From: Pseudomonas reactans
GTDB taxonomy: Bacteria > Pseudomonadota > Gammaproteobacteria > Pseudomonadales > Pseudomonadaceae
Length of the DNA: 64,000 bases
Assembly: GCF_013385825.1 (NCBI RefSeq)
Contig: NZ_JACAPG010000002.1
Span: 218,807-282,806 of the forward strand
Direction of reading: 5' to 3'
The notes beneath the pieces are model-generated. The model searched no databases, was not told the DNA's origin, and saw only the letters and a program-made list of their open reading frames with translations. A program made the position numbers and the translations under genes. This document shows positions 1 to 7,058 of this stretch, in pieces (position 1 is the first letter of the stretch; each line of letters begins with the position of its first letter).

Positions 1-15
1 GCCGGGCTCCTACAA
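1..15. repeat. Half of a REP-like element at the window edge
   Basis: The first 15 bases end in GGCTCCTACAA, the same arm that closes the complete REP pairs at 3126-3149 and 28689-28712. Only the right arm is present because the window starts here. It probably belongs to an intergenic REP pair upstream of the FAD oxidoreductase gene. The remaining bases up to 65 carry a GAGG ribosome binding site at about 56-59 and nothing else I can name. Confidence 0.5.
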
Positions 16-65
16 ATAGTGATCCCTGTATACTGCGCCTCTTGTCTTGAACACTGAGGTCGCCC

Positions 66-1241
66 ATGCCATCCGTTATTTCCACCGACGTTCTGATTGT
101 CGGCGCCGGGGTTGCCGGCCTCTGGCTGAATGCGCGCCTGCGCCGCCAGGGGTTTTCCACGGTGTTGGTGGAAAACGCCACCTTGGGCGGCGGGCAAAGT
201 GTGAAGTCCCAAGGGATCATTCACGGCGGTGCCAAATACGCCCTGCACGGCGCCCTCACCGGCGCCTCCGAAGCCATTGCCGACATGCCGCGCCGCTGGC
301 GTGAAGCGCTGGCGGGCAACGGTGAGCTGGACCTGACCGGCGTGCGCCTGCTGTCCGAAGCCCATTACCTGTGGTCGCCCGGCACGATTGCCGGCAACCT
401 CACCAGCTTCTTCGCCAGCAAGGCCGTGCGCGGCCGTGTCGATCAGGTCAAGGGCGACGACCTGCCGCCCGCCCTGCAAGACCGTCGCTTCAAGGGCAAG
501 GTCTATCGCCTGGCCGAGCTGGTTATCGACGTACCGAGCCTGATCGAACGCCTGGCCCAACTGGCCGGTGATGGTTTGCTCGCCGGGCAGCACATCGAGC
601 CCTTGCTGGAAGGCAACACACTCGTCGGTTTGAACGTAGACGGTCGCGAGATCCGCGCCCAGCGCATCGTGTTGAGTGCCGGCGCGGGCACGGCGGACCT
701 GCTGACCGCGCTGGGGCTGAGCCAGCCAGCGATGCAAAAGCGCCCCTTGCACATGATCATCGCCAAAGGCCCTGGCCTGAAGCCGTTGTATGCCCACTGC
801 CTGGGCGGCGGCACCAAGCCGCGCATCACCGTCACCACCCACCCGGCCGCCGATGGCAACTGGGTGTGGTACATGGGCGGCGACATTGCCGAAGCGGATG
901 GCGTGGCGCGCACGCCGGAAGAACAGATCGCCACCGCACAGAAAGAGCTTGCTCAGCTGTTGCCGTGGATCGACATGAGCCAAACCCAGTGGGCCACCCT
1001 GCGCGTCGACCGTGCCGAGCCACTGCAATCGGGCCTCACCCGTCCCGACAACGCCTTCATCGCCGAAGAAGGCCGCCTGTTGGTGGGCTGGCCGACCAAA
1101 CTGGCCCTGGCGCCGGACTTCGCCGATCGAGTGATCAACAGCCTGGAACGTGACGGCATCCGCCCAAGCGCCAGCCAGCCCCTGCCCGACCTGCCAAAAC
1201 CCGCCATCGGCGTACCTGCCTGGGAGCAACTGTTGCCATGA
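66..1241 (+). CDS. FAD-dependent oxidoreductase (DAO family)
   Basis: A 391-residue protein opening with a dinucleotide-binding motif, GAGVAG at residues 13-18, in the context DVLIVGAGVAGLWLNARL. This is the usual start of D-amino-acid-oxidase/glycerol-3-phosphate-dehydrogenase-like flavoproteins. No signal peptide or membrane segment is visible, so it should be cytoplasmic. The ATG at 66 follows a GAGG about 7 bases upstream. The stop overlaps the start of the aldo/keto reductase gene by four bases (ATGA), so the two are probably translationally coupled. The substrate cannot be read from the sequence. I recall a similar oxidoreductase/aldo-keto reductase pair next to hldE in P. aeruginosa (PA4991-PA4992). 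The family call is solid, the reaction unknown. Confidence 0.85.
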   Translation: MPSVISTDVLIVGAGVAGLWLNARLRRQGFSTVLVENATLGGGQSVKSQGIIHGGAKYALHGALTGASEAIADMPRRWREALAGNGELDLTGVRLLSEAHYLWSPGTIAGNLTSFFASKAVRGRVDQVKGDDLPPALQDRRFKGKVYRLAELVIDVPSLIERLAQLAGDGLLAGQHIEPLLEGNTLVGLNVDGREIRAQRIVLSAGAGTADLLTALGLSQPAMQKRPLHMIIAKGPGLKPLYAHCLGGGTKPRITVTTHPAADGNWVWYMGGDIAEADGVARTPEEQIATAQKELAQLLPWIDMSQTQWATLRVDRAEPLQSGLTRPDNAFIAEEGRLLVGWPTKLALAPDFADRVINSLERDGIRPSASQPLPDLPKPAIGVPAWEQLLP

Positions 1242-2050
1242 GCCTGCCCACTCTGCATGACCTGCATCGCCCCTTGGGCAGCACTGGCCTGATGGTCTCG
1301 CCACTAGGTTTGGGCACCGTCAAGCTGGGCCGCGACCAAGGGGTAAAATACCCCAGCGGTTTCCAGATTCCCGGTGACGAAGAGGCCCGCATGCTGTTGC
1401 GTCAGGCCCGCGAACTGGGCATCAACCTGATCGACACCGCGCCGGCCTATGGCATGAGTGAGGAACGCCTGGGGCCGCTGTTGCGCGGTCAGCGCAAGGA
1501 CTGGGTGATCGTCAGCAAAGTCGGTGAAGAATTCGAGAATGGCCAGTCCAGCCACGACTTCAGCGCGGCTCACACTCGGATGTCGATCGAGCGCAGCTTG
1601 AAACGACTTGAAACCGATTTTATCGACCTGGTGCTGGTGCACTCCAACGGCAATGACCTGGAAATCCTCAACGACTGCGAAGTCTACCAGGCCCTGGCGG
1701 AGCTAAAAAAAGAGGGCAAAATCCACGGTTTCGGCTTCTCCGGTAAAACCGTCGAAGGCGGCGTGAAGGCTCTGGAACAGGGCGATTGCGCCATGGTCAC
1801 CTACAATTTGAACGAACAGGCCGAGAAAGCCGTCATTGATTATGCGGCGGCCCACGGCAAGGGCATCCTGGTGAAAAAGGCCCTGGCCAGCGGCCACGTT
1901 TGCCTGGAACCTGGAGTGGATCCAATTCGTGCGAGTTTCATGCTGTTGTTTGCGCAAACGGGCGTCGCCAGTGCTATTGTCGGGACCATTAATCCGCTGC
2001 ACCTGGCCCATAACGTGGCGACCGCTGCCCAGGTCATTCGTCAACTCTGA
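1238..2050 (+). CDS. Aldo/keto reductase
   Basis: A 270-residue TIM-barrel reductase. All four catalytic residues of the aldo/keto reductase family can be placed: Asp66 and Tyr71 in IDTAPAYG, Lys94 in VSKVG and His135 in LVLVHSNG. It should reduce an aldehyde or ketone with NADPH in the cytoplasm. It starts inside the stop codon of the FAD oxidoreductase (ATGA) and is followed after 41 bases by the Nudix-like gene, so the three form one operon. The co-occurrence with a flavin oxidoreductase hints at one small-molecule pathway, but nothing in the sequence names the substrate. Confidence 0.9.
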   Translation: MSLPTLHDLHRPLGSTGLMVSPLGLGTVKLGRDQGVKYPSGFQIPGDEEARMLLRQARELGINLIDTAPAYGMSEERLGPLLRGQRKDWVIVSKVGEEFENGQSSHDFSAAHTRMSIERSLKRLETDFIDLVLVHSNGNDLEILNDCEVYQALAELKKEGKIHGFGFSGKTVEGGVKALEQGDCAMVTYNLNEQAEKAVIDYAAAHGKGILVKKALASGHVCLEPGVDPIRASFMLLFAQTGVASAIVGTINPLHLAHNVATAAQVIRQL

Positions 2051-2091
2051 TGCCGCCCACGCGGCCGACCCCGTCGCAAGAAGGAGCCGAC

Positions 2092-3051
2092 ATGCCGCGA
2101 ACGCTCATAAGAAAAAACCCCAGCAACTTCAAGACACTGCCGCTGCACGTCGAAGCCACCCCCGAAGGCCTGAGTTACCAGAGCGTCGGCATGCCGCTCA
2201 ATTTTGCCCAGACCCTGCAACGGCGCAAACCGGTGGAGGTCGCTGACCCCGAGCGTTTCGCCCTGGAACTGGCCAACCTCGGCGTATCGGTGCGCCTGAC
2301 CCTGCATTGGCAGAACCGCGATTACTGGGTGCTGGTACGTCAACGCCGCCAGGACCGTGGCGATGTGGTGCTCAAGCTGATCTCAGGCTACGTCCCAGCC
2401 CATGAACTGAACCTGCCGCTGCACACCGCCATCCAGGAAATCGCCGAAGAGTGCCTGCTGGAGACGCCGGAAGGCTGGCTGGGCGGACGCTTCAATGACA
2501 CCTGGCTACCGGCGCCTTATTCCGCCGCGCTGCATTACCGTGAAGCCCTGCCCTTTCGCCTCAGCCCGCTGTCCGGTGCCGCGCGCCCGGTACGTTGCGC
2601 CACCACCCAATTGATCGAGCGCCCGCGCGCTTATGTGCACCTGCCCACCGCCTCCCTGCAACTGATCTATGACCTGCGCCTGGAAGTGCCCAAGGAAGCC
2701 AAGTCCCTGAGCCTGTTCCATGTGGACGAGCGCCTGGAAGGTGATCAACTGGTGGCACGCCTGGACCGCCAGCGTCCTGACCTGTACCTGATGCCGCTCA
2801 AAGACGGCCAGCCCCTGGCCGAGTTGTACACCGTTAAGAAAGACCAGCTGTACCCGGCGAGTACTCGCGGCTTGTACCTGGCGGAAAGCTTCGCCCAGCA
2901 GGAAGGCTGGCTGGTGCGCGAGGAACGGATTCGCTGGAAGGATTGGCTACGCCAGCAGGGCTTGGCGGAGCCGGAGAAAGAGTCGAAATTGAAGCGCCTG
3001 GCACAGCGGGTACTGCGCAAGATTGTGCCGAAGAAAAAAGCCAGCCAATGA
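2092..3051 (+). CDS. Conserved protein with a Nudix-like motif
   Basis: A 319-residue protein. I chose the ATG at 2092 because AAGGAG sits 7 bases upstream; an in-frame ATG at 2050 has no such site. Around residues 98-123 the sequence runs from a glycine through GYVPAHE to QEIAEECLL. That resembles a Nudix box (G-x5-E-x7-REUxEExGU), but with a spacer of nine instead of seven, Gln for Arg and Leu for Gly, so it may be inactive or a distant relative. The C-terminus is strongly basic (KKKASQ end). Homologues have been given names such as metal ABC transporter ATPase, but I see no Walker A motif. Third gene of the oxidoreductase operon. Function unknown. Confidence 0.7.
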   Translation: MPRTLIRKNPSNFKTLPLHVEATPEGLSYQSVGMPLNFAQTLQRRKPVEVADPERFALELANLGVSVRLTLHWQNRDYWVLVRQRRQDRGDVVLKLISGYVPAHELNLPLHTAIQEIAEECLLETPEGWLGGRFNDTWLPAPYSAALHYREALPFRLSPLSGAARPVRCATTQLIERPRAYVHLPTASLQLIYDLRLEVPKEAKSLSLFHVDERLEGDQLVARLDRQRPDLYLMPLKDGQPLAELYTVKKDQLYPASTRGLYLAESFAQQEGWLVREERIRWKDWLRQQGLAEPEKESKLKRLAQRVLRKIVPKKKASQ

Positions 3052-3066
3052 TTGCAAAAACCAACC

Positions 3067-3149
3067 TGTAGGAGCCGGCTTGCCGGCGATAGCGGCCTGA
3101 AGGTTGAGGTGATCCTCAGGGCCTCATCGCCGGCAAGCCGGCTCCTACA
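3067..3149. repeat. REP palindrome pair
   Basis: Two perfectly complementary 24-base arms (3067-3090 and 3126-3149), each containing the internal palindrome GCCGGCTTGCCGGC, separated by 35 bases. This is the typical inverted pair of Pseudomonas REP elements. It lies between the convergent ends of the Nudix-like gene and the epimerase gene, where it could also stop transcription from either side. Confidence 0.85.
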
Positions 3150-3153
3150 AGGG

Positions 3154-4080
3154 TCAGATGTTGAGCAGGCGTGCGAGGCCAACCTTCAACGGGGTGGGCT
3201 CAGGCAGTGTGAAGCTCGCCAACAACCGCTGATTGTTCGCCCGCGAGTGGCGAATATCCCCAGAACGCGCCGGCCCGTAAGTCACCGCCGGCAACTTGCC
3301 GACAATCTCTTCCAGCGCCTGCAACACCTGCTTGAGGGTGGTCGTGCGGTTCCAGCCCACGTTAATCGCGCCCAACGGCGCGTTCGGCGCTTCAATCGCC
3401 TGCACCAACACGTCCACCAGATCTTCCACGTACATGAAGTCCCGGGTTTGCTCGCCATCGCCAAACACGGCAATCGGCACGCCCTGCTGCGCGCGTTCGC
3501 TGAAGATACTGATCACGCCGGAGTACGGCGAGGATGGGTCCTGGCGTGGCCCGAAGATATTGAAGAAGCGAAAGATCACCGGCTCCAGGCCATGCTGGCG
3601 ACGGTAGAAGTCGAAGTAATACTCACCCGCCAGCTTGTCAGACGCATAGGGCGTCAACGGCGCCTTGGTGGTGTCTTCGTCAATCGATGCGCCTTCGCCA
3701 TTGTTGCCGTAGACCGCCGCGCTGGAGGCATACACCACGCGCTTCACGCCGGCCTTGCGCATGGCTTCGCAGACATTCAAGGTGCCGACGAAGTTGCTCT
3801 GGTGCGTGCTGACCGGATCATCCACCGAGGCCTGCACCGAGGCCACTGCGGCCAGGTGCACCACCGCCGTTGCTCCGACAGTGGCACGAGCCACTAAATC
3901 GGCGTCGGCCACATCACCTTCCAGCAGTTCGACCCGCGGGTTGCCCTGCGGCAAATTGCTGCCCTTGCCGGTGGACAGGTTATCCAGCACCCGCACGCCG
4001 TAGCCTTTGGCAAGCAACGCATCGACCAGGTGCGAGCCGATAAAACCCGCACCACCGGTGATAAGCACCCACTTACTCAT
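3154..4080 (-). CDS. NAD-dependent epimerase/dehydratase (GalE-like)
   Basis: A 308-residue short-chain dehydrogenase of the extended type. It has a Rossmann GGAGFIG at residues 9-15, a serine pair near 119-120 (YASSAAVYG) and the catalytic Tyr145-x3-Lys149 (YASDK). These are the marks of nucleotide-sugar 4-epimerases and dehydratases. I started it at the ATG at 4080 because the protein then begins MSKWVLITG; the open frame continues upstream inside hldE. It overlaps the end of hldE by 8 bases, which places it in the same transcript. It is not a convincing HldD, so it probably modifies another nucleotide sugar for the LPS or a surface glycan. The exact substrate is not visible. Confidence 0.85.
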   Translation of the reverse strand: MSKWVLITGGAGFIGSHLVDALLAKGYGVRVLDNLSTGKGSNLPQGNPRVELLEGDVADADLVARATVGATAVVHLAAVASVQASVDDPVSTHQSNFVGTLNVCEAMRKAGVKRVVYASSAAVYGNNGEGASIDEDTTKAPLTPYASDKLAGEYYFDFYRRQHGLEPVIFRFFNIFGPRQDPSSPYSGVISIFSERAQQGVPIAVFGDGEQTRDFMYVEDLVDVLVQAIEAPNAPLGAINVGWNRTTTLKQVLQALEEIVGKLPAVTYGPARSGDIRHSRANNQRLLASFTLPEPTPLKVGLARLLNI

Positions 4081-5497
4081 TGTTGCGGATTTTCTCGACA
4101 ATAGCCGTGGTCGAGCTGTTCTCGACCAGACCCAATACTTTGACCTTGCCGCCGTAGGCACTGACGATATCCGCCCCTACGACCTGGTCGACGGAGTAGT
4201 CGCCACCCTTGACCAACACGTCCGGCTTGACCTGGGCCAGCAGGTTTTCCGGGGTCGCTTCAGGAAAGCTGATCACCCAGTCCACCGCTCCCAGGCCAGC
4301 CAGCACCGCCATGCGGCGGTCGACGCTGTTGATCGGACGGCCAGGGCCTTTCAGGCGACTCACCGAGGCGTCATCGTTGACCGCCACGATCAGGCGATCG
4401 CCTTGGGCGCTCGCTTGCTCCAGGTAAGTCACATGACCCGCGTGCAGGATGTCGAAGCAGCCATTGGTGAACACAATGCTTTCGCCATGGGCACGGGCAT
4501 CGTCAATCGCCAGCAGCAGTTGCTCGATGGTCAGCACACCGCGTTCCGAACCTTCGGAGCGCTGGATCGCACGACGCAATTCAGGCGCGCTGATGGCAGC
4601 CGTACCCAATTTGCCCACCACAATGCCCGCCGCCAGGTTGGCCAGGGCCACCGCGTGGGGAAGCTCTTCGCCCGCCGCAATCGAGGCGGCCAGGGTAGAG
4701 ATCACGGTGTCACCGGCGCCGGTAACGTCGAACACTTCACGGGCACGTGCCGGCAGGTGCATCGCCGGGTGGCCAGGACGCAGCAAGGTCATGCCGTGCT
4801 CGCCACGGGTCACCAGCAAGGCGCCCAGGTCGAGGTCGGCCATCAGCGCCGCGCCCTTGGTCACCAAGTCGTGCTCATCGGTGCAACCGCCGACGATGGC
4901 TTCGAATTCGCTGAGATTCGGCGTGATCAGGCTGGCTCCGCGATAAATCGAGAAGTCCTTGCCCTTGGGATCGGCCAATACCGGAATGCCCTTGGCCTTG
5001 GCGGCCTGGATCAGTTCCTGGTGATTCTTCAAGGCGCCTTTGCCGTAGTCGGACAACACCAGCACCTTGATGCCTTCGAGCAACTGGTCGACCTGGCTAC
5101 TGAGGGCGAGGGCGTCGGTGCTGAAGGGTTCTTCGAAATCGATACGCAGCAGTTGCTGGTGCCGGCTCATGACCCGCAGCTTGACGATGGTCGGCTGGTG
5201 GGCAATACGCTGGAACAGCGCGCGCACGCCAGCACCGCGCAGGCTGTTGGCCAGGCTGTCGGCGGCTTCGTCGTCGCCGGTCACGCCGACCAGGGAGGCC
5301 GGGGCGCCGAGGGCGGCAATATTGAGGGCAACGTTGGCAGCGCCGCCTGGACGGTCTTCGATTTGCTCGACCTTGACTACCGGTACCGGCGCCTCAGGGG
5401 AAATCCGTGAGGTACCGCCATGCCAGTAACGGTCGAGCATGACATCGCCGACCACCAAGACAGGGGCTTGATCGAATCGCGGCATGGACAACTTCAT
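4073..5497 (-). CDS. hldE: Bifunctional heptose 7-phosphate kinase / heptose 1-phosphate adenylyltransferase
   Basis: A 474-residue two-domain enzyme that makes ADP-D-glycero-D-manno-heptose for the LPS inner core. The N-terminal half is a PfkB-type sugar kinase (VVGDVMLDRYWHG near residues 15-27, and GAGDT in the second half of that domain). The C-terminal part is a nucleotidyltransferase with FTNGCFDILHAGH, carrying the HxGH motif. The length fits known HldE proteins. I preferred the ATG at 5497 (MKLSMPRF) over one at 5515. It is followed with an 8-base overlap by the epimerase gene. Its product feeds WaaC and WaaF, encoded 21 kb away in this window. Confidence 0.96.
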   Translation of the reverse strand: MKLSMPRFDQAPVLVVGDVMLDRYWHGGTSRISPEAPVPVVKVEQIEDRPGGAANVALNIAALGAPASLVGVTGDDEAADSLANSLRGAGVRALFQRIAHQPTIVKLRVMSRHQQLLRIDFEEPFSTDALALSSQVDQLLEGIKVLVLSDYGKGALKNHQELIQAAKAKGIPVLADPKGKDFSIYRGASLITPNLSEFEAIVGGCTDEHDLVTKGAALMADLDLGALLVTRGEHGMTLLRPGHPAMHLPARAREVFDVTGAGDTVISTLAASIAAGEELPHAVALANLAAGIVVGKLGTAAISAPELRRAIQRSEGSERGVLTIEQLLLAIDDARAHGESIVFTNGCFDILHAGHVTYLEQASAQGDRLIVAVNDDASVSRLKGPGRPINSVDRRMAVLAGLGAVDWVISFPEATPENLLAQVKPDVLVKGGDYSVDQVVGADIVSAYGGKVKVLGLVENSSTTAIVEKIRNNE

Positions 5498-5600
5498 GGA
5501 GCATCCCACATACAAAATGAACAGGGGCGCGATATTAGCACAGGGTGAGCGCCGCCTAGTTCGAGAGCGTTAACCGGGATGCATCACAGGATAAATCTGA

Positions 5601-6209
5601 TCATTTTTTGAACAGCACGGCCAAAATGTGATCCACCGCGTCGGCCAGTTCGACCTCATCGGTGTTGATTTCGCAGTCGGCATGGACCGGCGCCTCATAA
5701 GGGCTGTCCAGGCCGGTGAAAGCCTTGATGCGCCCTTCCTGCGCCGCGCGGTACAAACCCTTGGGATCACGCCGTGCGCACACATCAATGGGCGTGCTGA
5801 TGTAGACCTCGAAGAACTGTCCCGGCCCGAACAGTGCCTTGGCGGTCGCACGATCTGCGCTGAACGGAGAAATCGCCGAAACGATCACGATCAATCCCGC
5901 GTCCAGCATCAGCCGCGCGACTTCGCCAATACGCCGGATGTTTTCCTTGCGTGCCGCATCGCTCATGCCCAGGTCACTGCACAACCCGGTGCGCACGTTA
6001 TCGCCGTCGAGCACGAAGGTATGCCGGCCCTGTTCGTTGAGCTGCACTTCCAGTGCATTGGCCAGGGTCGACTTACCGGACCCGGACAACCCCGTCAGCC
6101 ACAGGCAACAAGGCTGTTGGTGCTTGAGCGCGGCCCGTGCGGCCACCGACAGCGACAAGGCGAAGGGGCGGATAGAAGCAAAACCCTGAGACAGCGACTG
6201 ACTATTCAT
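5601..6209 (-). CDS. cysC: Adenylylsulfate (APS) kinase, stand-alone
   Basis: A 202-residue APS kinase that phosphorylates adenylylsulfate to PAPS, the universal sulfate donor. The Walker A motif GLSGSGKST is at residues 40-48, followed by LDGDNVRTGL, the substrate loop of the family. The ATG at 6209 (MNSQSLSQGF) lies inside the last codons of the upstream sulfotransferase gene, an 8-base overlap, so the pair is almost certainly co-translated. As I recall, pseudomonads usually carry the kinase fused to CysN for assimilation. A separate copy paired with a sulfotransferase suggests a dedicated PAPS supply for sulfating a product. The enzyme call is firm; the dedicated role is inference. Confidence 0.93.
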   Translation of the reverse strand: MNSQSLSQGFASIRPFALSLSVAARAALKHQQPCCLWLTGLSGSGKSTLANALEVQLNEQGRHTFVLDGDNVRTGLCSDLGMSDAARKENIRRIGEVARLMLDAGLIVIVSAISPFSADRATAKALFGPGQFFEVYISTPIDVCARRDPKGLYRAAQEGRIKAFTGLDSPYEAPVHADCEINTDEVELADAVDHILAVLFKK

Positions 6210-6906
6210 ACCCCAAGACCTCGTAATCACGTTGATAGGCACGCCGGACCAGGCGGCGCGTACGCAAGGTGCAGAACTCCTTGACCGGCTCACTGCGTCG
6301 ACCCAGTGAAACATTCAGGCGTGGCAGGGCAGCGCTCATACCGAGGCGCTCACACAACTGCTGGAAGTCTTGCTCCAGGGACTCCTGGCGCCCAAGAAAG
6401 TCCATGGCCATCCGGCCCATGTGATCGACCAGGAAATCGGTCTGGGGCGCGAAGTGCAGTTGGCGGTGCAGGTTGTCCGGGTGCAGCCAGTTACCGACGA
6501 AATGATCAAAGTCGCGGTAGCTGCACACCAGTGCCTGGGCGTGCAAATCACGGGTGCCCATATGATTGCTGCGCAAGTAGGTGTAGGCCGAATAGGCGCG
6601 CTCCAACGGATCGCGCACGAAGGCAAACTTGAAACTGCGCTCGCAGTGCTCGGGGAATTGCTGCTGGTACCAGTAATACGGCAGATGCCCCGGCCAGCGC
6701 CCGTCAAGCAGCGCCGAGCAGACACTGCTGCCGGCACACTTGGGCACATGGATAAACACGCAGTTGTGACGTTCGAAAGCAGGCGGAAGCCTGGTCACCC
6801 CTGACAGGGATTTGTTCACCGCCTGGCGATCCACCACCGACAAACGTCCTAGCAGAAACACCCGTTGGGGCTTGGGAAGCAATTTCCAGAACAGACGCTG
6901 CAACAT
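6202..6906 (-). CDS. Sulfotransferase family 2 protein
   Basis: A 234-residue protein with both PAPS-binding signatures. The 5'-phosphosulfate loop is FIHVPKCAGSS (residues 51-61) and the 3'-phosphate motif is FVRDPLERAYSAY (96-108). This is the pattern of the Sulfotransfer_2 carbohydrate sulfotransferases. The start is uncertain: I used the ATG at 6906 (MLQRLFW), but a GTG at 6918 is also in frame and neither has a strong ribosome binding site. It overlaps cysC by 8 bases and lies between msbA and hldE, so the acceptor may be LPS core, O-antigen or another surface glycan. The acceptor cannot be read from the sequence. Confidence 0.85.
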   Translation of the reverse strand: MLQRLFWKLLPKPQRVFLLGRLSVVDRQAVNKSLSGVTRLPPAFERHNCVFIHVPKCAGSSVCSALLDGRWPGHLPYYWYQQQFPEHCERSFKFAFVRDPLERAYSAYTYLRSNHMGTRDLHAQALVCSYRDFDHFVGNWLHPDNLHRQLHFAPQTDFLVDHMGRMAMDFLGRQESLEQDFQQLCERLGMSAALPRLNVSLGRRSEPVKEFCTLRTRRLVRRAYQRDYEVLGYE

Positions 6907-7030
6907 TCCGTTACCCACACAAGAAGGTTAGCCCTCTCGTTCGTCAATCGAATCGAGAAGGCCAACATATCAAACGATAGGCAGCGAATTATTTGGCTTT
7001 GGTCAAGCCTGTAAGGGGCTTGATACAAAC

Positions 7031-7055
7031 ACCGGGGCGCATTGCGCGCCCCGGT
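7031..7055 (-). terminator. Hairpin downstream of msbA
   Basis: A 10-bp perfect stem (ACCGGGGCGC with GCGCCCCGGT, five-base loop) starts four bases after the msbA stop. Read on the minus strand it is followed by GTTTGTATC, only moderately T-rich. It probably ends or weakens the waaL-msbA transcript before the sulfotransferase gene. Confidence 0.65.
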
Positions 7056-7058
7056 ATA

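Noticed and set aside
3067..3149. Inverted repeats considered as CRISPR repeats or a small transposon end
   Set aside because: There are only two arms with no regular spacers or adjacent transposase; the sequence matches REP elements found elsewhere in the window.
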